DNA of 64,000 nucleotides from Sediminibacillus massiliensis (lineage in GTDB: Bacteria; Bacillota; Bacilli; Bacillales; Amphibacillaceae): NCBI RefSeq assembly GCF_900156915.1, contig NZ_LT732535.1:215624-279623 (forward strand). Reading direction: 5' to 3'. The notes under the pieces are model-generated. The model made no database searches, was not told the origin of the DNA, and was given only the letters and a program-made list of their open reading frames with translations. The position numbers were made by a program, and so were the translations under genes. The first letter of the stretch is position 1. Each line of letters starts with the position of its first letter. Shown here one piece after another: positions 43,391 through 52,219 of this stretch.

Positions 43391-43660
43391 ATGAGTGAAA
43401 GAATTACACCGAATTGGATAGATTTAGTGGATAAATCGGATGATGAATTGCGAGATATTTTATCAGAATTAAACAGTCCGTCACTAAGAAAACTGACAAG
43501 AGAGGCGATTCATGCACTTGAAGATTATCGTGATTATGTCCAACACGAAAAAGAAGAAAAGCAATGGCTATACGGAAAGTTAAATCAAATAGGGAACATT
43601 ATTGAGCGTGGAAGAAAAGAAATTCCTAATTCAAATTTAAGCCATAGGACCGACCATTAA
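43391..43660 (+). CDS. Early phage protein, unknown
   Basis: 89 aa, highly charged, predicted all-helical with a coiled-coil-like centre (about 15-70). AAGGAGG precedes the ATG. Not recognised. Confidence 0.65.
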   Translation: MSERITPNWIDLVDKSDDELRDILSELNSPSLRKLTREAIHALEDYRDYVQHEKEEKQWLYGKLNQIGNIIERGRKEIPNSNLSHRTDH

Positions 43661-43704
43661 CCAATAGTCCGACCAAACTAAATACGAAGGAGGGTGTATG
43701 GTGA

Positions 43705-44100
43705 ATGGATGCTACAAACGAGACCCGCAATCCATTAAATGAGGTGCAGATAACTGAGTTGAAAAACATCGCCGACAAGAGACTTTCACCATATCATAAG
43801 CAGATTTTATCTAGGCTAATCGGAGAGCATTCTCGCTTACAGAGAGATCGCTACTCGATATCTGAAGAAAAATGTATAAAAGTCATTGCCTCAGCTACAA
43901 AACGAGTAGGCGGATACACAGACGGGATTATTGAAATCAGAATCGATGATTCAATCAACCATAAGTTTCTACCCGCGCATCAGTTAAAAGCGCTAGCCGG
44001 AGCAAAAAGGATTAACCAATACAAAAAGATTGAAGGCTGGCTTAACACAAAAGAAGGCAGAGAGTGGGCGCTTAAAACACCTCATGTCACCAATTTTTAA
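43705..44100 (+). CDS. Early phage protein, unknown
   Basis: 131 aa, mixed charge, no membrane segment or Cys cluster. AAGGAGGG is upstream. Not recognised. Confidence 0.65.
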   Translation: MDATNETRNPLNEVQITELKNIADKRLSPYHKQILSRLIGEHSRLQRDRYSISEEKCIKVIASATKRVGGYTDGIIEIRIDDSINHKFLPAHQLKALAGAKRINQYKKIEGWLNTKEGREWALKTPHVTNF

Positions 44101-44122
44101 TATCAAGAAAGAGAGTGATCGC

Positions 44123-44365
44123 ATGGAATACGAAAAGCATTTCCTCTCCGAAGATTTTACACACTTGAATGTTCAAATCAATCGTATGCACCAGTCAAGT
44201 TTGGACGTTATTGATTTCACACTACAAGGCGATTTGAAGAAAGCAGAACAAGCTGCACATCAAATCTATAAAGCTCTTAACATAGTAAAAGCATTAAACA
44301 GCAAGAAAGTGATTCGGGATGACCAGGAAAGGCATGCAATGGCGACAAGGAAGGCTTTCTTCTGA
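44123..44365 (+). CDS. Early phage protein, unknown
   Basis: 80 aa, His- and Lys-containing, helical. ATG 44123 chosen because AGAGAGTGAT lies upstream; the frame is open 31 codons earlier inside the preceding gene. Not recognised. Confidence 0.6.
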   Translation: MEYEKHFLSEDFTHLNVQINRMHQSSLDVIDFTLQGDLKKAEQAAHQIYKALNIVKALNSKKVIRDDQERHAMATRKAFF

Positions 44366-44454
44366 TGAGTGACAAATCGTATTGGATTTTTCATTCCGCG
44401 TTAGGTGCAGGTGTATTGGTCTTCTTGATTTGGGCCATCATCATAACTCTTTAA
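44365..44454 (+). CDS. Single-span membrane peptide
   Basis: 29 aa starting MSDKSYWIFHS with one hydrophobic helix (about 12-28). The ATG overlaps the stop of the previous gene (TGATG), and GGAAGG stands upstream. Small phage membrane peptides are common here; the role is unknown. Confidence 0.5.
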   Translation: MSDKSYWIFHSALGAGVLVFLIWAIIITL

Positions 44455-44468
44455 AGGAGGTGAGGAGA

Positions 44469-44834
44469 TTGAGAGAGATTAAATTTAGAGGATATGACGG
44501 CATGACGTGGATATACGGTTCTGCTGTTCAGTATGACAACGATACTGACACCTGGTACATGATTGAGTTTAATGGTCCAGATGATGACTGGGTAATGGTT
44601 GGGGAAGTTGGGCAATTCACAGGACTGTACGACCGTAATGGGAGGGAGATTTTTGAGGGGGATATTGTCGAAGTGTCTGACCACCCTTTTCCGTTAGCGA
44701 ACGGAGTTTACGAAGTCGGTTATAACGAAGTGATGGAATTATCAGCCGGAGGATACTTGCTTTTTCGGGTTAGAAAGTATTGCAAAGTCATCGGCAACAA
44801 TCATGATAACTCTGAACTTCTTGAAAGGAGGTGA
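44469..44834 (+). CDS. YopX family protein
   Basis: 121 aa starting MREIKFRGYDG, with VGQFTGLYDRNGREIFEGDIV in the middle and a VIGNNHDNSELL ending. These are the hallmarks of the phage YopX family, whose function is unknown. TTG 44469 start, with AAAGGAGGTGAGG upstream. Confidence 0.88.
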   Translation: MREIKFRGYDGMTWIYGSAVQYDNDTDTWYMIEFNGPDDDWVMVGEVGQFTGLYDRNGREIFEGDIVEVSDHPFPLANGVYEVGYNEVMELSAGGYLLFRVRKYCKVIGNNHDNSELLERR

Positions 44835-44839
44835 GAAAG

Positions 44840-45088
44840 TTGCTGAAGAGATTCTTGGTCGTAATCAAAGTAAGTAAAGGTACTTACAGACAAAAAGAAG
44901 TTCGAACATTGGATTCAGAGAAGGATTTACGGGAGTTAATCGGGAGTATTGTGACTAGTAGTCCGAATGCTTTGGAAGACACAAGAGAATTAATTTCCAT
45001 CTTTGAGGTTGATTTAATTTACGGAAAAATTAAAGAACTGGAGCCGGTTTTGCGAGACATGAAGCTAGTTCTAAAAGAGAAAAAATAA
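44840..45088 (+). CDS. Early phage protein, unknown
   Basis: 82 aa, beta-strand-rich start (LVVIKVSKGTYRQKEVRT) then helices. TTG 44840 has AAGGAGGT seven bases upstream. A hairpin CTCACTG-n6-CAGTGAG follows directly (45089-45108). Not recognised. Confidence 0.55.
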   Translation: MLKRFLVVIKVSKGTYRQKEVRTLDSEKDLRELIGSIVTSSPNALEDTRELISIFEVDLIYGKIKELEPVLRDMKLVLKEKK

Positions 45089-45179
45089 CTCACTGCGCCA
45101 ACAGTGAGCCTGAAACAAACATTGTACATGAGTCAATTTTATAGCAATGAATTAGAGAATACAAGAGGAGGAAAAAAAC

Positions 45180-45731
45180 ATGGAAATCAAATTGAAAATC
45201 GAAGCACCCGGCTTGGAAGGTGCTATCCATACACTTGCACAGGTTTTAGCCAATTATGAACTGCCGTCAAATGGAAACGGAGGGGAAAAGGTTCCTGCTA
45301 CATCGATTCAGCCCGAGCAACCATCTCAACCTGAAGTACCGCAACAACAAAATCAGCAAGCACCACAAGAAACCACGGTTCCTGTACAGCAGCCACAACA
45401 AGAGTCTGCGGTGCCTGTTCAGCAAACACAGCAACCGCCGGTACAGCCTCAACAAGAGTATCAACAACCGACACAGCAGCAACAGCCAGTTCAGCCAGAA
45501 CAGCAAACTCAACCGCAGCCGGAACAACAGCAGCAAGGGGTGCCGACTTCCAACCCAACGTATAGCATGGATCAACTCGCTGTCGCAGCAACGCAATTGG
45601 TAGACGCGGGTAAACGGGAAGAGCTGGTATCTTTGCTTTCCGTATTCGGTGTACAAGCCCTGACTGCGCTTCCTAAAGAACAATACGGAGCGTTTGCAAC
45701 AAAGTTGCGTGAAATGGGTGCCAAAATATGA
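45180..45731 (+). CDS. Gln/Pro-rich early phage protein
   Basis: 183 aa. The N-terminus (1-30) and C-terminus (about 125-183) are ordered, while about 90 residues between are a low-complexity Gln/Pro/Val tract. The C-terminal part (DQLAVAATQLVDAGKREELVSLL) resembles helical oligomerisation segments. First gene of the DUF2800/DUF2815/polymerase module and overlapping DUF2800. Role unknown; a flexible recruiting or condensing protein is possible. Confidence 0.82.
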   Translation: MEIKLKIEAPGLEGAIHTLAQVLANYELPSNGNGGEKVPATSIQPEQPSQPEVPQQQNQQAPQETTVPVQQPQQESAVPVQQTQQPPVQPQQEYQQPTQQQQPVQPEQQTQPQPEQQQQGVPTSNPTYSMDQLAVAATQLVDAGKREELVSLLSVFGVQALTALPKEQYGAFATKLREMGAKI

Positions 45732-46918
45732 CGGGAGAAATCGCCCACGCTGACCGGGCACATGCTCTACTTTCAGCGAGTGCTTCCAGCCGTTGGCTGA
45801 CCTGTACACCGAGTGCCCGGTTGGAGGACCAATTCGAAGAAACTACTTCGTTTTTCGCTGAAGAAGGTACGCTTGCCCATGAAATCGCAGAACTGAAATT
45901 ACGAAAGCATTTTACTGAGCCGATGGCCAAAGCGACTTTTACAAGACGGTTGAACAAGCTTAAGAAGAAAACGTACAACGATGAATTGTTATTCCAAAAA
46001 GAAATGCTAAAGCATACGGACACCTATTTGGACTATGTGAAAGGCATCGCTATTGGACTTTCAACAGAGCCCTATGTAGCCATTGAAAAAAGAATAGATT
46101 ACAGCTCCTTTGCTCCTGAAGGGTTTGGTACAGTGGACTGCCTCTTGATAGCAGGTGAAACACTGTACGTTACGGATTTTAAATACGGGAAAGGGGTTCC
46201 GGTCAGTGCGGAAGACAACTCCCAAATGAAGTTGTATGCCCTGGGCGCTTATTTGGAATACAGCTTTCTTTACCCGATCAAGAATGTTCACTTAGCCATC
46301 ATCCAACCTAGATTGGATAACGAATCGGAGTTCACGCTTACCATCGAAGAACTGCTTGCTTGGGGAGAATCAATCAAACCCAAAGCCGATAAAGCTTTTA
46401 AGGGTGAAGGCGAATTTGTGCCAGGTGAACACTGTAAATTCTGTAAAGCAAAAGCAAAATGCCGTGCCAGGGCAGACCAGTTCACGGCTTTGGAAGATTT
46501 TAAACAAATGAAACCTCCTTTGATATCCGACGAGGAAGTGGGAGGGATATTGGAAAAGGGCCAGCACATAGAGTCCTGGGTCAAAGCATTGAAAGACTAT
46601 GCCCTGAAAGAAAGCCTGAAAGGAAAAGAGATTCCCGGTTGGAAAGCTGTCGAAGGAAGAGGATCCAGAGTGTACAAAAACCAAGATGCTGCTTTCGATG
46701 AATTACAGAATAGGGGCATCGATGAAGCCGTGCTTTACGAACGGGTCCCGTTGACCGTACCGAAACTGGAAAAAGAACTTGGCAAAAAACAGTTCCGTGA
46801 TTATATGGAAGAACCTGGCCATGTGCTGAAATCGGCAGGGAAACCAACCCTTGCTCCTGCATCAGACAAAAGAAAAGCGATCACCAACGAAGTGGATGCA
46901 GCGGAGGATTTCAATTGA
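45728..46918 (+). CDS. DUF2800 phage protein, PD-(D/E)xK nuclease-like
   Basis: A 396-aa member of the DUF2800 family. An early LLSASASSRWLTCTPSARLE motif, VTDFKYGKG in the middle and a CKFCKAKAKCRAR cysteine cluster look like the Cas4/RecB-type nuclease fold with an iron-sulfur site. Phage genomes pair it with DUF2815 and DNA polymerase, suggesting an exonuclease for replication or recombination. It overlaps the preceding Gln-rich gene by four bases. Confidence 0.82.
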   Translation: MTGEIAHADRAHALLSASASSRWLTCTPSARLEDQFEETTSFFAEEGTLAHEIAELKLRKHFTEPMAKATFTRRLNKLKKKTYNDELLFQKEMLKHTDTYLDYVKGIAIGLSTEPYVAIEKRIDYSSFAPEGFGTVDCLLIAGETLYVTDFKYGKGVPVSAEDNSQMKLYALGAYLEYSFLYPIKNVHLAIIQPRLDNESEFTLTIEELLAWGESIKPKADKAFKGEGEFVPGEHCKFCKAKAKCRARADQFTALEDFKQMKPPLISDEEVGGILEKGQHIESWVKALKDYALKESLKGKEIPGWKAVEGRGSRVYKNQDAAFDELQNRGIDEAVLYERVPLTVPKLEKELGKKQFRDYMEEPGHVLKSAGKPTLAPASDKRKAITNEVDAAEDFN

Positions 46919-46953
46919 TGGAACAAGATTACGAATTTAAGGAGGTGTCAGCG

Positions 46954-47076
46954 TTGGAATGCGTAAAATGCGGGCGTGAGTTGAAAGACAAGCGAAGCAT
47001 AGAACGTGGTTATGGACCAACTTGTTGGAAAAAGGCCCAGGAAGAAGCCGAGAAGGAAAAGCAAAGTGACAGCTAG
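46954..47076 (+). CDS. Small zinc-finger protein (DUF6011-like)
   Basis: 40 aa with CVKCG and GPTCWKK, a four-element zinc-binding mini-domain. The TTG 46954 start has AAGGAGGTG at proper distance; an in-frame ATG at 46918 would add 12 residues that encode the ribosome site itself. Confidence 0.65.
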   Translation: MECVKCGRELKDKRSIERGYGPTCWKKAQEEAEKEKQSDS

Positions 47077-47146
47077 TTAAATCTCTTATGTGAATCTATT
47101 AACTACTAAAACCTATAAAAATTTCAATCAAAGGAGAAATGTAAAC

Positions 47147-47911
47147 ATGGAAAACCAAACAAGAATTGTAACTGGAGAAGTACGCTTCAGCTTTGTGAGT
47201 CTGCTAAAGCCCCGTGAGGATCAATATGGTGGTGCTCCGAAATATAGTGCAACAATCTTGGTGCCGAAGTCTGATACAGCAACCAAACAAAAAATCGATG
47301 CAGCTATCGAAGCAGCCAAGCAAAAAGGTAAATCGGATAAATGGAACGGTGTCATCCCTCCGGTAGTATCGATTCCTGTTCACGATGGGGATGGCGTTAA
47401 ACCTTCTGACGGGATGCCGTTCGGAGAAGAATGCAAAGGTCACTGGGTTTTCACGGCAACTACTGGGGAGGATTACCCGCCGAAAGTAGTTGATGCTAAT
47501 TTGAATCCTATCTTGGATGCTACAGAAGTATATAGCGGTATGTATGGAAAAATTGCACTCAATTTCAACCCTTATGCGTTCCAAGGGAAAAAAGGCATCG
47601 GGGTTTATATCAGCACAAACGTACAAAAAACACGGGACGGAGAGCCGTTGGGCGCTTCTGCACCTGCAGCTGATGAGGACTTTGGTAGCGGTGGCCAAGC
47701 TCCACAGCAGCAGTATCAGCCGCAACAACAGTATCAACAACCTAACCAGGGCTTTAATCAACAACCTCAGTATCAGCAGCCAAGTCAGCAGTACCAACCA
47801 TCACAACAGGGGTATGGCCAACAACCACAGCAACAGCCGAACCAGGGACAACAGCAGCAATTTGACCCTATTACCGGAAAACCTCTAAACGGTGGCGTTT
47901 ATGGAATATGA
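47147..47911 (+). CDS. DUF2815 phage protein (single-strand DNA-binding type)
   Basis: A 254-aa member of DUF2815, related to T7 gp2.5-like single-strand DNA-binding proteins. The OB-like domain covers about 1-180 (TGEVRFSFVSLLKPRED at the start, YVSIS-type strand near 160). The last 65 residues are a Gln/Asn/Gly/Tyr/Pro tail as in bacterial SSB linkers. ATG 47147 follows AAAGGAG. It overlaps the polymerase gene by four bases. Confidence 0.85.
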   Translation: MENQTRIVTGEVRFSFVSLLKPREDQYGGAPKYSATILVPKSDTATKQKIDAAIEAAKQKGKSDKWNGVIPPVVSIPVHDGDGVKPSDGMPFGEECKGHWVFTATTGEDYPPKVVDANLNPILDATEVYSGMYGKIALNFNPYAFQGKKGIGVYISTNVQKTRDGEPLGASAPAADEDFGSGGQAPQQQYQPQQQYQQPNQGFNQQPQYQQPSQQYQPSQQGYGQQPQQQPNQGQQQQFDPITGKPLNGGVYGI

Positions 47912-49899
47912 TTGGCACTTTGAATATCGACATCGAAACTTTTAGCAGCATAGACATCAAGAAAGCGGGACTGTACAGATATGTGCAGTCTCCCGACTTT
48001 CAAATCCTTTTATTCGCTTATTCTGTGAATAAAGGGCCGACTCAAATAGTGGATCTAGCACAAGATGAATTTATTCCCTTGCACATTATCGAAGCTTTAG
48101 AAAATCCGGAAGTTACAAAGCATGCCTATAACGCCCCTTTTGAATGGTATTGCCTTAGTAAGCACTTGGGTATGTATGGAAAACATACAGTGGACTGGTT
48201 AAGTCAGTGGCGTTGCACGATGTTTCACGGCTTATATTGTGGTTACACTGCCGGGTTAGGTCCAACAGCCAAAGCACTCGGATTGGCACAATCCAAACAA
48301 AAAATGACTGTAGGTAACTCTCTTATCAAAGTGTTTTCTACTCCTACAAAACCGACAAAAAAGAATGGCGGACGGACAAGAACACTTCCCCATCATGAGC
48401 CGGAAAAATGGGAGCTTTTCAAAGAATACTGCATCCAGGACGTTGAAGTGGAGAAAGAGATCGAAAGCAAGCTTTCCAAATTTCCTGTTCCTGAAGCGGA
48501 ACAAAAATTGTGGGAGCTGGACCAACAGATTAACGCTCACGGTATTTCCGTTGACAATCAGTTGATAGAAGGAGCTATCCAGATAAGCAATGAAACAACT
48601 GCCACTTTGACCGAAGAAGCAAAACAACTGACAGGATTGAACAATCCAAACAGTGCGGCACAACTGAAAAAGTGGCTCTCTGATCAAGGGATGGAAGTCG
48701 AAAACTTGCAAAAAGACACAGTAGGAGAACTTATCGAAACAACAGAAGGCAGCGTTAAAAGGGCACTGGAAATACGGCAAGAAATGTCCAAAACGAGTGT
48801 AAAGAAGTACCTGGCCATGGAAGCCGCTTGTTGTCCGGATAACAAGGTGCGGGGGCTATTACAGTTTTACGGAGCAAATCGGACCGGACGTTGGGCCGGA
48901 AGATTGGTTCAAGTGCAAAACCTTCCTCGAAACTATTTGTCTACTTTAGGACATGCCAGAGAGCTTGTGAGAGATAGAAACATAGAAGCATTGAAGCTTA
49001 TTTATGGAAATGTACCGAATACGTTATCAGAGCTGATAAGAACAGCATTCATTCCCAGTTATGGCCATGTATTTCTGATATCCGATTTCTCAGCTATAGA
49101 AGCCCGGGTGATTGCCTGGCTTGCTGGTGAACAATGGAGACTGGAAGTATTCCGGACACACGGAAAGATTTACGAAGCATCTGCTTCCCAAATGTTCGGT
49201 GTGCCGATTGAACTGATCAAGAAAGGCAATCCGGAATATGAGCTCAGGCAGAAAGGAAAAGTCGCGGAACTGGCGCTTGGATATCAAGGAGCCAAGGGAG
49301 CATTGATGCAGATGGGTGCTTTAAATATGGGTCTTACGGAAGAAGAGCTGCCGGATATCGTAAGACGGTGGCGCTCCTCGAATAAACGAATTGTTGATTT
49401 ATGGTTTGCTTTGGAAAATGCTGCTCTTCATGTCATGAGGACGGGACAACCTGCCGGTGTTAAAGGGCTACTTATTGCCAGGGAGAGCGACATTCAAAAC
49501 GGACTTGATTTCTTGACTGTCACATTACCTAGCGGTCGGAAGTTGTTCTACGTCAAACCCTTTTTAGATGAAAATGACTTTGGAAAAGAGGCCGTCCATT
49601 ACAGAGGTTTGAATCAGACAACCAAGAAATGGGAGAAGATTTCGACATACGGCGGCAAAATGACGGAGAACATCGTACAGGCTATTGCCCGCGATTGTCT
49701 GGCGGTAACACTCAAAAGGTTGGCAGAAGCCGGGTATCAAACAGTTATGCATGTTCATGACGAAGCTGTCCTGGATGTACCGAAAGAACACGCAGACTTG
49801 GAAAAAGTGGAACGGATCATGAGCCAGCCGATTGATTGGGCGCCAGGACTTAACTTAAACGCCGATGGCTTTACGGCAAATTACTATATGAAGGATTAA
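47908..49899 (+). CDS. Phage DNA polymerase (PolA type with 3'-5' exonuclease)
   Basis: A 663-aa family A polymerase. The proofreading exonuclease has D8/E10 in NIDIETFSS and a later YCIQDVEVEKEI motif. The palm has motif A at SDFSAIEAR (catalytic D393) and motif C at VHDE (H617, D618, E619). There is no 5'-3' exonuclease domain. It replicates the phage genome with the VirE helicase-primase encoded at 56.7-59.2 kb. Confidence 0.93.
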   Translation: MIGTLNIDIETFSSIDIKKAGLYRYVQSPDFQILLFAYSVNKGPTQIVDLAQDEFIPLHIIEALENPEVTKHAYNAPFEWYCLSKHLGMYGKHTVDWLSQWRCTMFHGLYCGYTAGLGPTAKALGLAQSKQKMTVGNSLIKVFSTPTKPTKKNGGRTRTLPHHEPEKWELFKEYCIQDVEVEKEIESKLSKFPVPEAEQKLWELDQQINAHGISVDNQLIEGAIQISNETTATLTEEAKQLTGLNNPNSAAQLKKWLSDQGMEVENLQKDTVGELIETTEGSVKRALEIRQEMSKTSVKKYLAMEAACCPDNKVRGLLQFYGANRTGRWAGRLVQVQNLPRNYLSTLGHARELVRDRNIEALKLIYGNVPNTLSELIRTAFIPSYGHVFLISDFSAIEARVIAWLAGEQWRLEVFRTHGKIYEASASQMFGVPIELIKKGNPEYELRQKGKVAELALGYQGAKGALMQMGALNMGLTEEELPDIVRRWRSSNKRIVDLWFALENAALHVMRTGQPAGVKGLLIARESDIQNGLDFLTVTLPSGRKLFYVKPFLDENDFGKEAVHYRGLNQTTKKWEKISTYGGKMTENIVQAIARDCLAVTLKRLAEAGYQTVMHVHDEAVLDVPKEHADLEKVERIMSQPIDWAPGLNLNADGFTANYYMKD

Positions 49900-49913
49900 G
49901 AGGAGGATGAAAA

Positions 49914-50333
49914 GTGGACGAATTACTAACTACGGGGCAGATGATAGATCGTTTAAAAGAGGGCGAGATTGCCGAATGTGTAAATGTTCCTGAGAGAGAA
50001 GACTTAACCGAGAATAAGAAAAGAGTTGTTAAGAGGTCAAGAGTATTTCTCTGGAAAGATGGTTTAGAATTCAAAATAACTACTTTCATTTCAGATGAGG
50101 CGAGGTGGCGCATCCTCCCAAACTATGTATCTTTTGAAGAAGCAAAAGCAGCATTAGAGCATGGCAAGCACGTAGTGTGTGAGTTCTTGGATAGGAGATA
50201 TGAATATTATTTGAATGGAAGTAAGGTGTGCTCCCAAGCGGGAAGCAAGGCAGATGTAGCGAATTTCAACTGGTTTGAGTTATGGGACCAAATATTCGAA
50301 GGCAAATGGACCATAAAGGAGGAAAGTAAGTGA
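49914..50333 (+). CDS. Phage protein, unknown
   Basis: 139 aa, alpha/beta, acidic. The segment EEAKAALEHGKHVVCEF with KDGLEFKITTF resembles small phage beta-sandwich proteins, but I cannot name the family. GTG 49914 start; AGGAGGATG upstream. Confidence 0.65.
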   Translation: MDELLTTGQMIDRLKEGEIAECVNVPEREDLTENKKRVVKRSRVFLWKDGLEFKITTFISDEARWRILPNYVSFEEAKAALEHGKHVVCEFLDRRYEYYLNGSKVCSQAGSKADVANFNWFELWDQIFEGKWTIKEESK

Positions 50334-50836
50334 ACCTAAATAAGTTATCTGGCATGCAGTATCAACTGGACGCTCACATTATTCAAAGGAAAGGGTTAAG
50401 AGGTAGGGATTTAACACTCAATACCATCTATGCGCTCCAGGTGGAAGTAGCGGAGCTGGCCAATGAGGTGCGTTTCTTCAAACATTGGAGTAACAACCGT
50501 ATGATCAACCCGGTAAAAGCATTGGAAGAGTATGTGGACGGCTTGCATTTCTTCTTGTCACTCGGAAATGGTATGGGCATGGAATGGGACCATGACTTCT
50601 CATTGGAGAAGATTGGCAGCATCCGGACAACTTTTGCTTCTATTACCAAGAGGTTATCCGATGCCTGGTGGAATTATCACGATAATCAAATAGCGGATTA
50701 CCGGACCAACTGGCTATTCGCCCTTCAATCCTACCTGCACTTGGGCGGGCTGCTTGGATTCACGGAAGAGGCAATCACCCAAGCTTATAAAGATAAAAAT
50801 GCCAAGAATTATCTGCGGCAGAAAAGTGGTTACTGA
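50330..50836 (+). CDS. Dimeric dUTPase (all-alpha NTP pyrophosphatase)
   Basis: 168 aa. Metal-binding helices are visible at VEVAELANEV and EEYVDGLHFFLSLG, and the C-terminal AYKDKNAKNYLRQKSGY is the signature of the dUTPase_2 group. It would hydrolyse dUTP to keep uracil out of phage DNA. GTG start with AAAGGAGG upstream, overlapping the previous gene. Confidence 0.88.
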   Translation: MNLNKLSGMQYQLDAHIIQRKGLRGRDLTLNTIYALQVEVAELANEVRFFKHWSNNRMINPVKALEEYVDGLHFFLSLGNGMGMEWDHDFSLEKIGSIRTTFASITKRLSDAWWNYHDNQIADYRTNWLFALQSYLHLGGLLGFTEEAITQAYKDKNAKNYLRQKSGY

Positions 50837-50837
50837 C

Positions 50838-51029
50838 ATGGCTGTGTTAAGACAAGCGGTAGAACAACGCAGGGCATATATCGTAAAGGAATTGGCCAAA
50901 AGAGACTTTGCTCCTCATACACCCTTATCCAATCTTTCTTATAAGGAATTGGAAGACCTTTATATCGCAGTCAAATGTGATGAAGCCAAGAAGAGAGGGG
51001 TTGCTGTCATTGGCAAAAGCCCTGTTTAA
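50838..51029 (+). CDS. FbpA-like small basic protein
   Basis: 63 aa. AVEQRRAYIVKELAKRDF followed by NLSYKELEDLYI resembles the Fur-regulated basic protein A family of Bacillus, which acts with the sRNA FsrA in iron sparing. Phage copies are of unknown role. It starts one base after the dUTPase stop, with no strong ribosome site. Confidence 0.5.
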   Translation: MAVLRQAVEQRRAYIVKELAKRDFAPHTPLSNLSYKELEDLYIAVKCDEAKKRGVAVIGKSPV

Positions 51030-51180
51030 AGCCTACTGCCCGAACTGTAAATTCACCTGCTACAGCAAAAATTTTCGGATTAGATCTACTGGCAAAGTGT
51101 ACTTCCGATGTACGTGCAAAACGGAATGGAGCGTGCCGTTGGAACAGACCGAGAAAATGGACTATCGGATGCAGGGTTAA
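51010..51180 (+). CDS. Small zinc-ribbon protein
   Basis: 56 aa with CPNC and CTC pairs of a zinc ribbon. TTG 51010 start with AGAGGGG upstream; overlaps the previous gene by 20 bases in another frame. Confidence 0.6.
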   Translation: MAKALFKAYCPNCKFTCYSKNFRIRSTGKVYFRCTCKTEWSVPLEQTEKMDYRMQG

Positions 51181-51203
51181 TCGAAAATATTGGAGGGTTC
51201 ATG

Positions 51204-51317
51204 ATGGGAAAAAATAAATCAAAAAGACAAGTCCGCAGGGATTTAAAAGTGGAAATGAACCGTTCCTATGAACAGCTGCTAAAAGAAGTGAACGATAAGA
51301 AAGCTGTATCGAAGTAG
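51204..51317 (+). CDS. Small basic phage protein
   Basis: 37 aa starting MGKNKSKRQVRRDLKVEM, very basic, helical. GGAGGG precedes ATG 51204 by six bases (ATG 51201 also possible). Not recognised. Confidence 0.5.
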   Translation: MGKNKSKRQVRRDLKVEMNRSYEQLLKEVNDKKAVSK

Positions 51318-51376
51318 CTATTCGTGGCGAAATTTTTGGAATGAAAGTTGTCATAATTACGTACACAAATTCGCTT

Positions 51377-51396
51377 GCTTAGTGCAGTTACTAAGC
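51377..51396 (+). promoter_or_regulatory. Hairpin in the gap before the zinc-ribbon gene
   Basis: GCTTAGT-n6-ACTAAGC is a perfect 7-bp stem in the 111-bp gap at 51318-51428, without a T tract. Confidence 0.3.
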
Positions 51397-51428
51397 TAGG
51401 TGAGTTTCGACAAAGAGGAGGAGTACCC

Positions 51429-51974
51429 ATGTTAGAAGTGAAAATCCGAAATGGGAAACAAGCTGTTCACATCAAAATGGAAGATGAAAGCCAGGACTTA
51501 AAAAGGGACCTTATTTTCAAATCTTTAGAAACGATCGGAGAGATTGGGTCAGAAGCTTCTCCGTTTGACGTAAATTTGCAGATAAATGAAAAAGAACCTT
51601 TGAAACAAATCAACGCTGAAAAAATTCAACCAAAAGAACACCTTCCTGTTTCTGAGGTAGAAAAAGAGGATCCTTTAAACCAAATGATTGAAGACACTCT
51701 TCGACCTACTAGATCAAGACGGCTTCCGTTGATGAGGGCCAGTGAGTCTCCAGCCCATAAAGATGAAAACGACTGCAGAGCTAAAATCAACTGTCCTGAA
51801 TGTTCAATGGATTCCCACCGGTATGTAAAGTTTGGTTTTCGATATACTTTCTGCCCTGGCTGTAATGAGAAACTCCATTTGAAAAGCGCAACTGGAAAAT
51901 GGGGTGAGGAAGACGAAAACGGAAATGTTTATCTGGCATTTGAGAAATATGACTTATCCAAAATGGAAGGATGA
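51429..51974 (+). CDS. Phage protein with C-terminal zinc ribbon
   Basis: 181 aa. The N-terminal 80 residues are strand/helix mix, the centre is a disordered acidic linker, and the C-terminus has CPEC and CPGC pairs spaced about 24 residues, a zinc ribbon. Possibly nucleic-acid binding. ATG 51429 follows AGGAGGAG. Confidence 0.65.
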   Translation: MLEVKIRNGKQAVHIKMEDESQDLKRDLIFKSLETIGEIGSEASPFDVNLQINEKEPLKQINAEKIQPKEHLPVSEVEKEDPLNQMIEDTLRPTRSRRLPLMRASESPAHKDENDCRAKINCPECSMDSHRYVKFGFRYTFCPGCNEKLHLKSATGKWGEEDENGNVYLAFEKYDLSKMEG

Positions 51975-51979
51975 TTGGA

Positions 51980-52219
51980 TTGAAAAACACTTTAGGAGAT
52001 CTGAACAACCACTTATTTGCACAACTGGAGCGTTTAAGTGATGAAGATATAGATGGAGAAAAATTGAATGAAGAAATTAACAGGGCCAAAGCCGTGACAT
52101 CTGTCGCTTCTAAAATCATTGAAAACGGCACTCTCGTTCTCGAAGCCCAAAAGTTGAGAGATGACCGCATGAACGCAGATACAACTGTGCCTAAAATGCT
52201 TGAAGGCGGAGAAAAATGA
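51980..52219 (+). CDS. Conserved small phage protein upstream of HNH
   Basis: 79 aa, all-helical, beginning MKNTLGDLNNHLFAQLERL. Proteins of this type are common in Gram-positive phages just before HNH genes; function unknown. I chose TTG 51980 (GGAAGGATG upstream) over ATG 51971, which overlaps the preceding stop. Confidence 0.7.
   Translation: MKNTLGDLNNHLFAQLERLSDEDIDGEKLNEEINRAKAVTSVASKIIENGTLVLEAQKLRDDRMNADTTVPKMLEGGEK

Noticed and set aside
45267-45809. 180-aa Leu/Arg-rich minus-strand open frame
   Set aside because: It is the antisense shadow of the Gln/Pro tract and has no start context.
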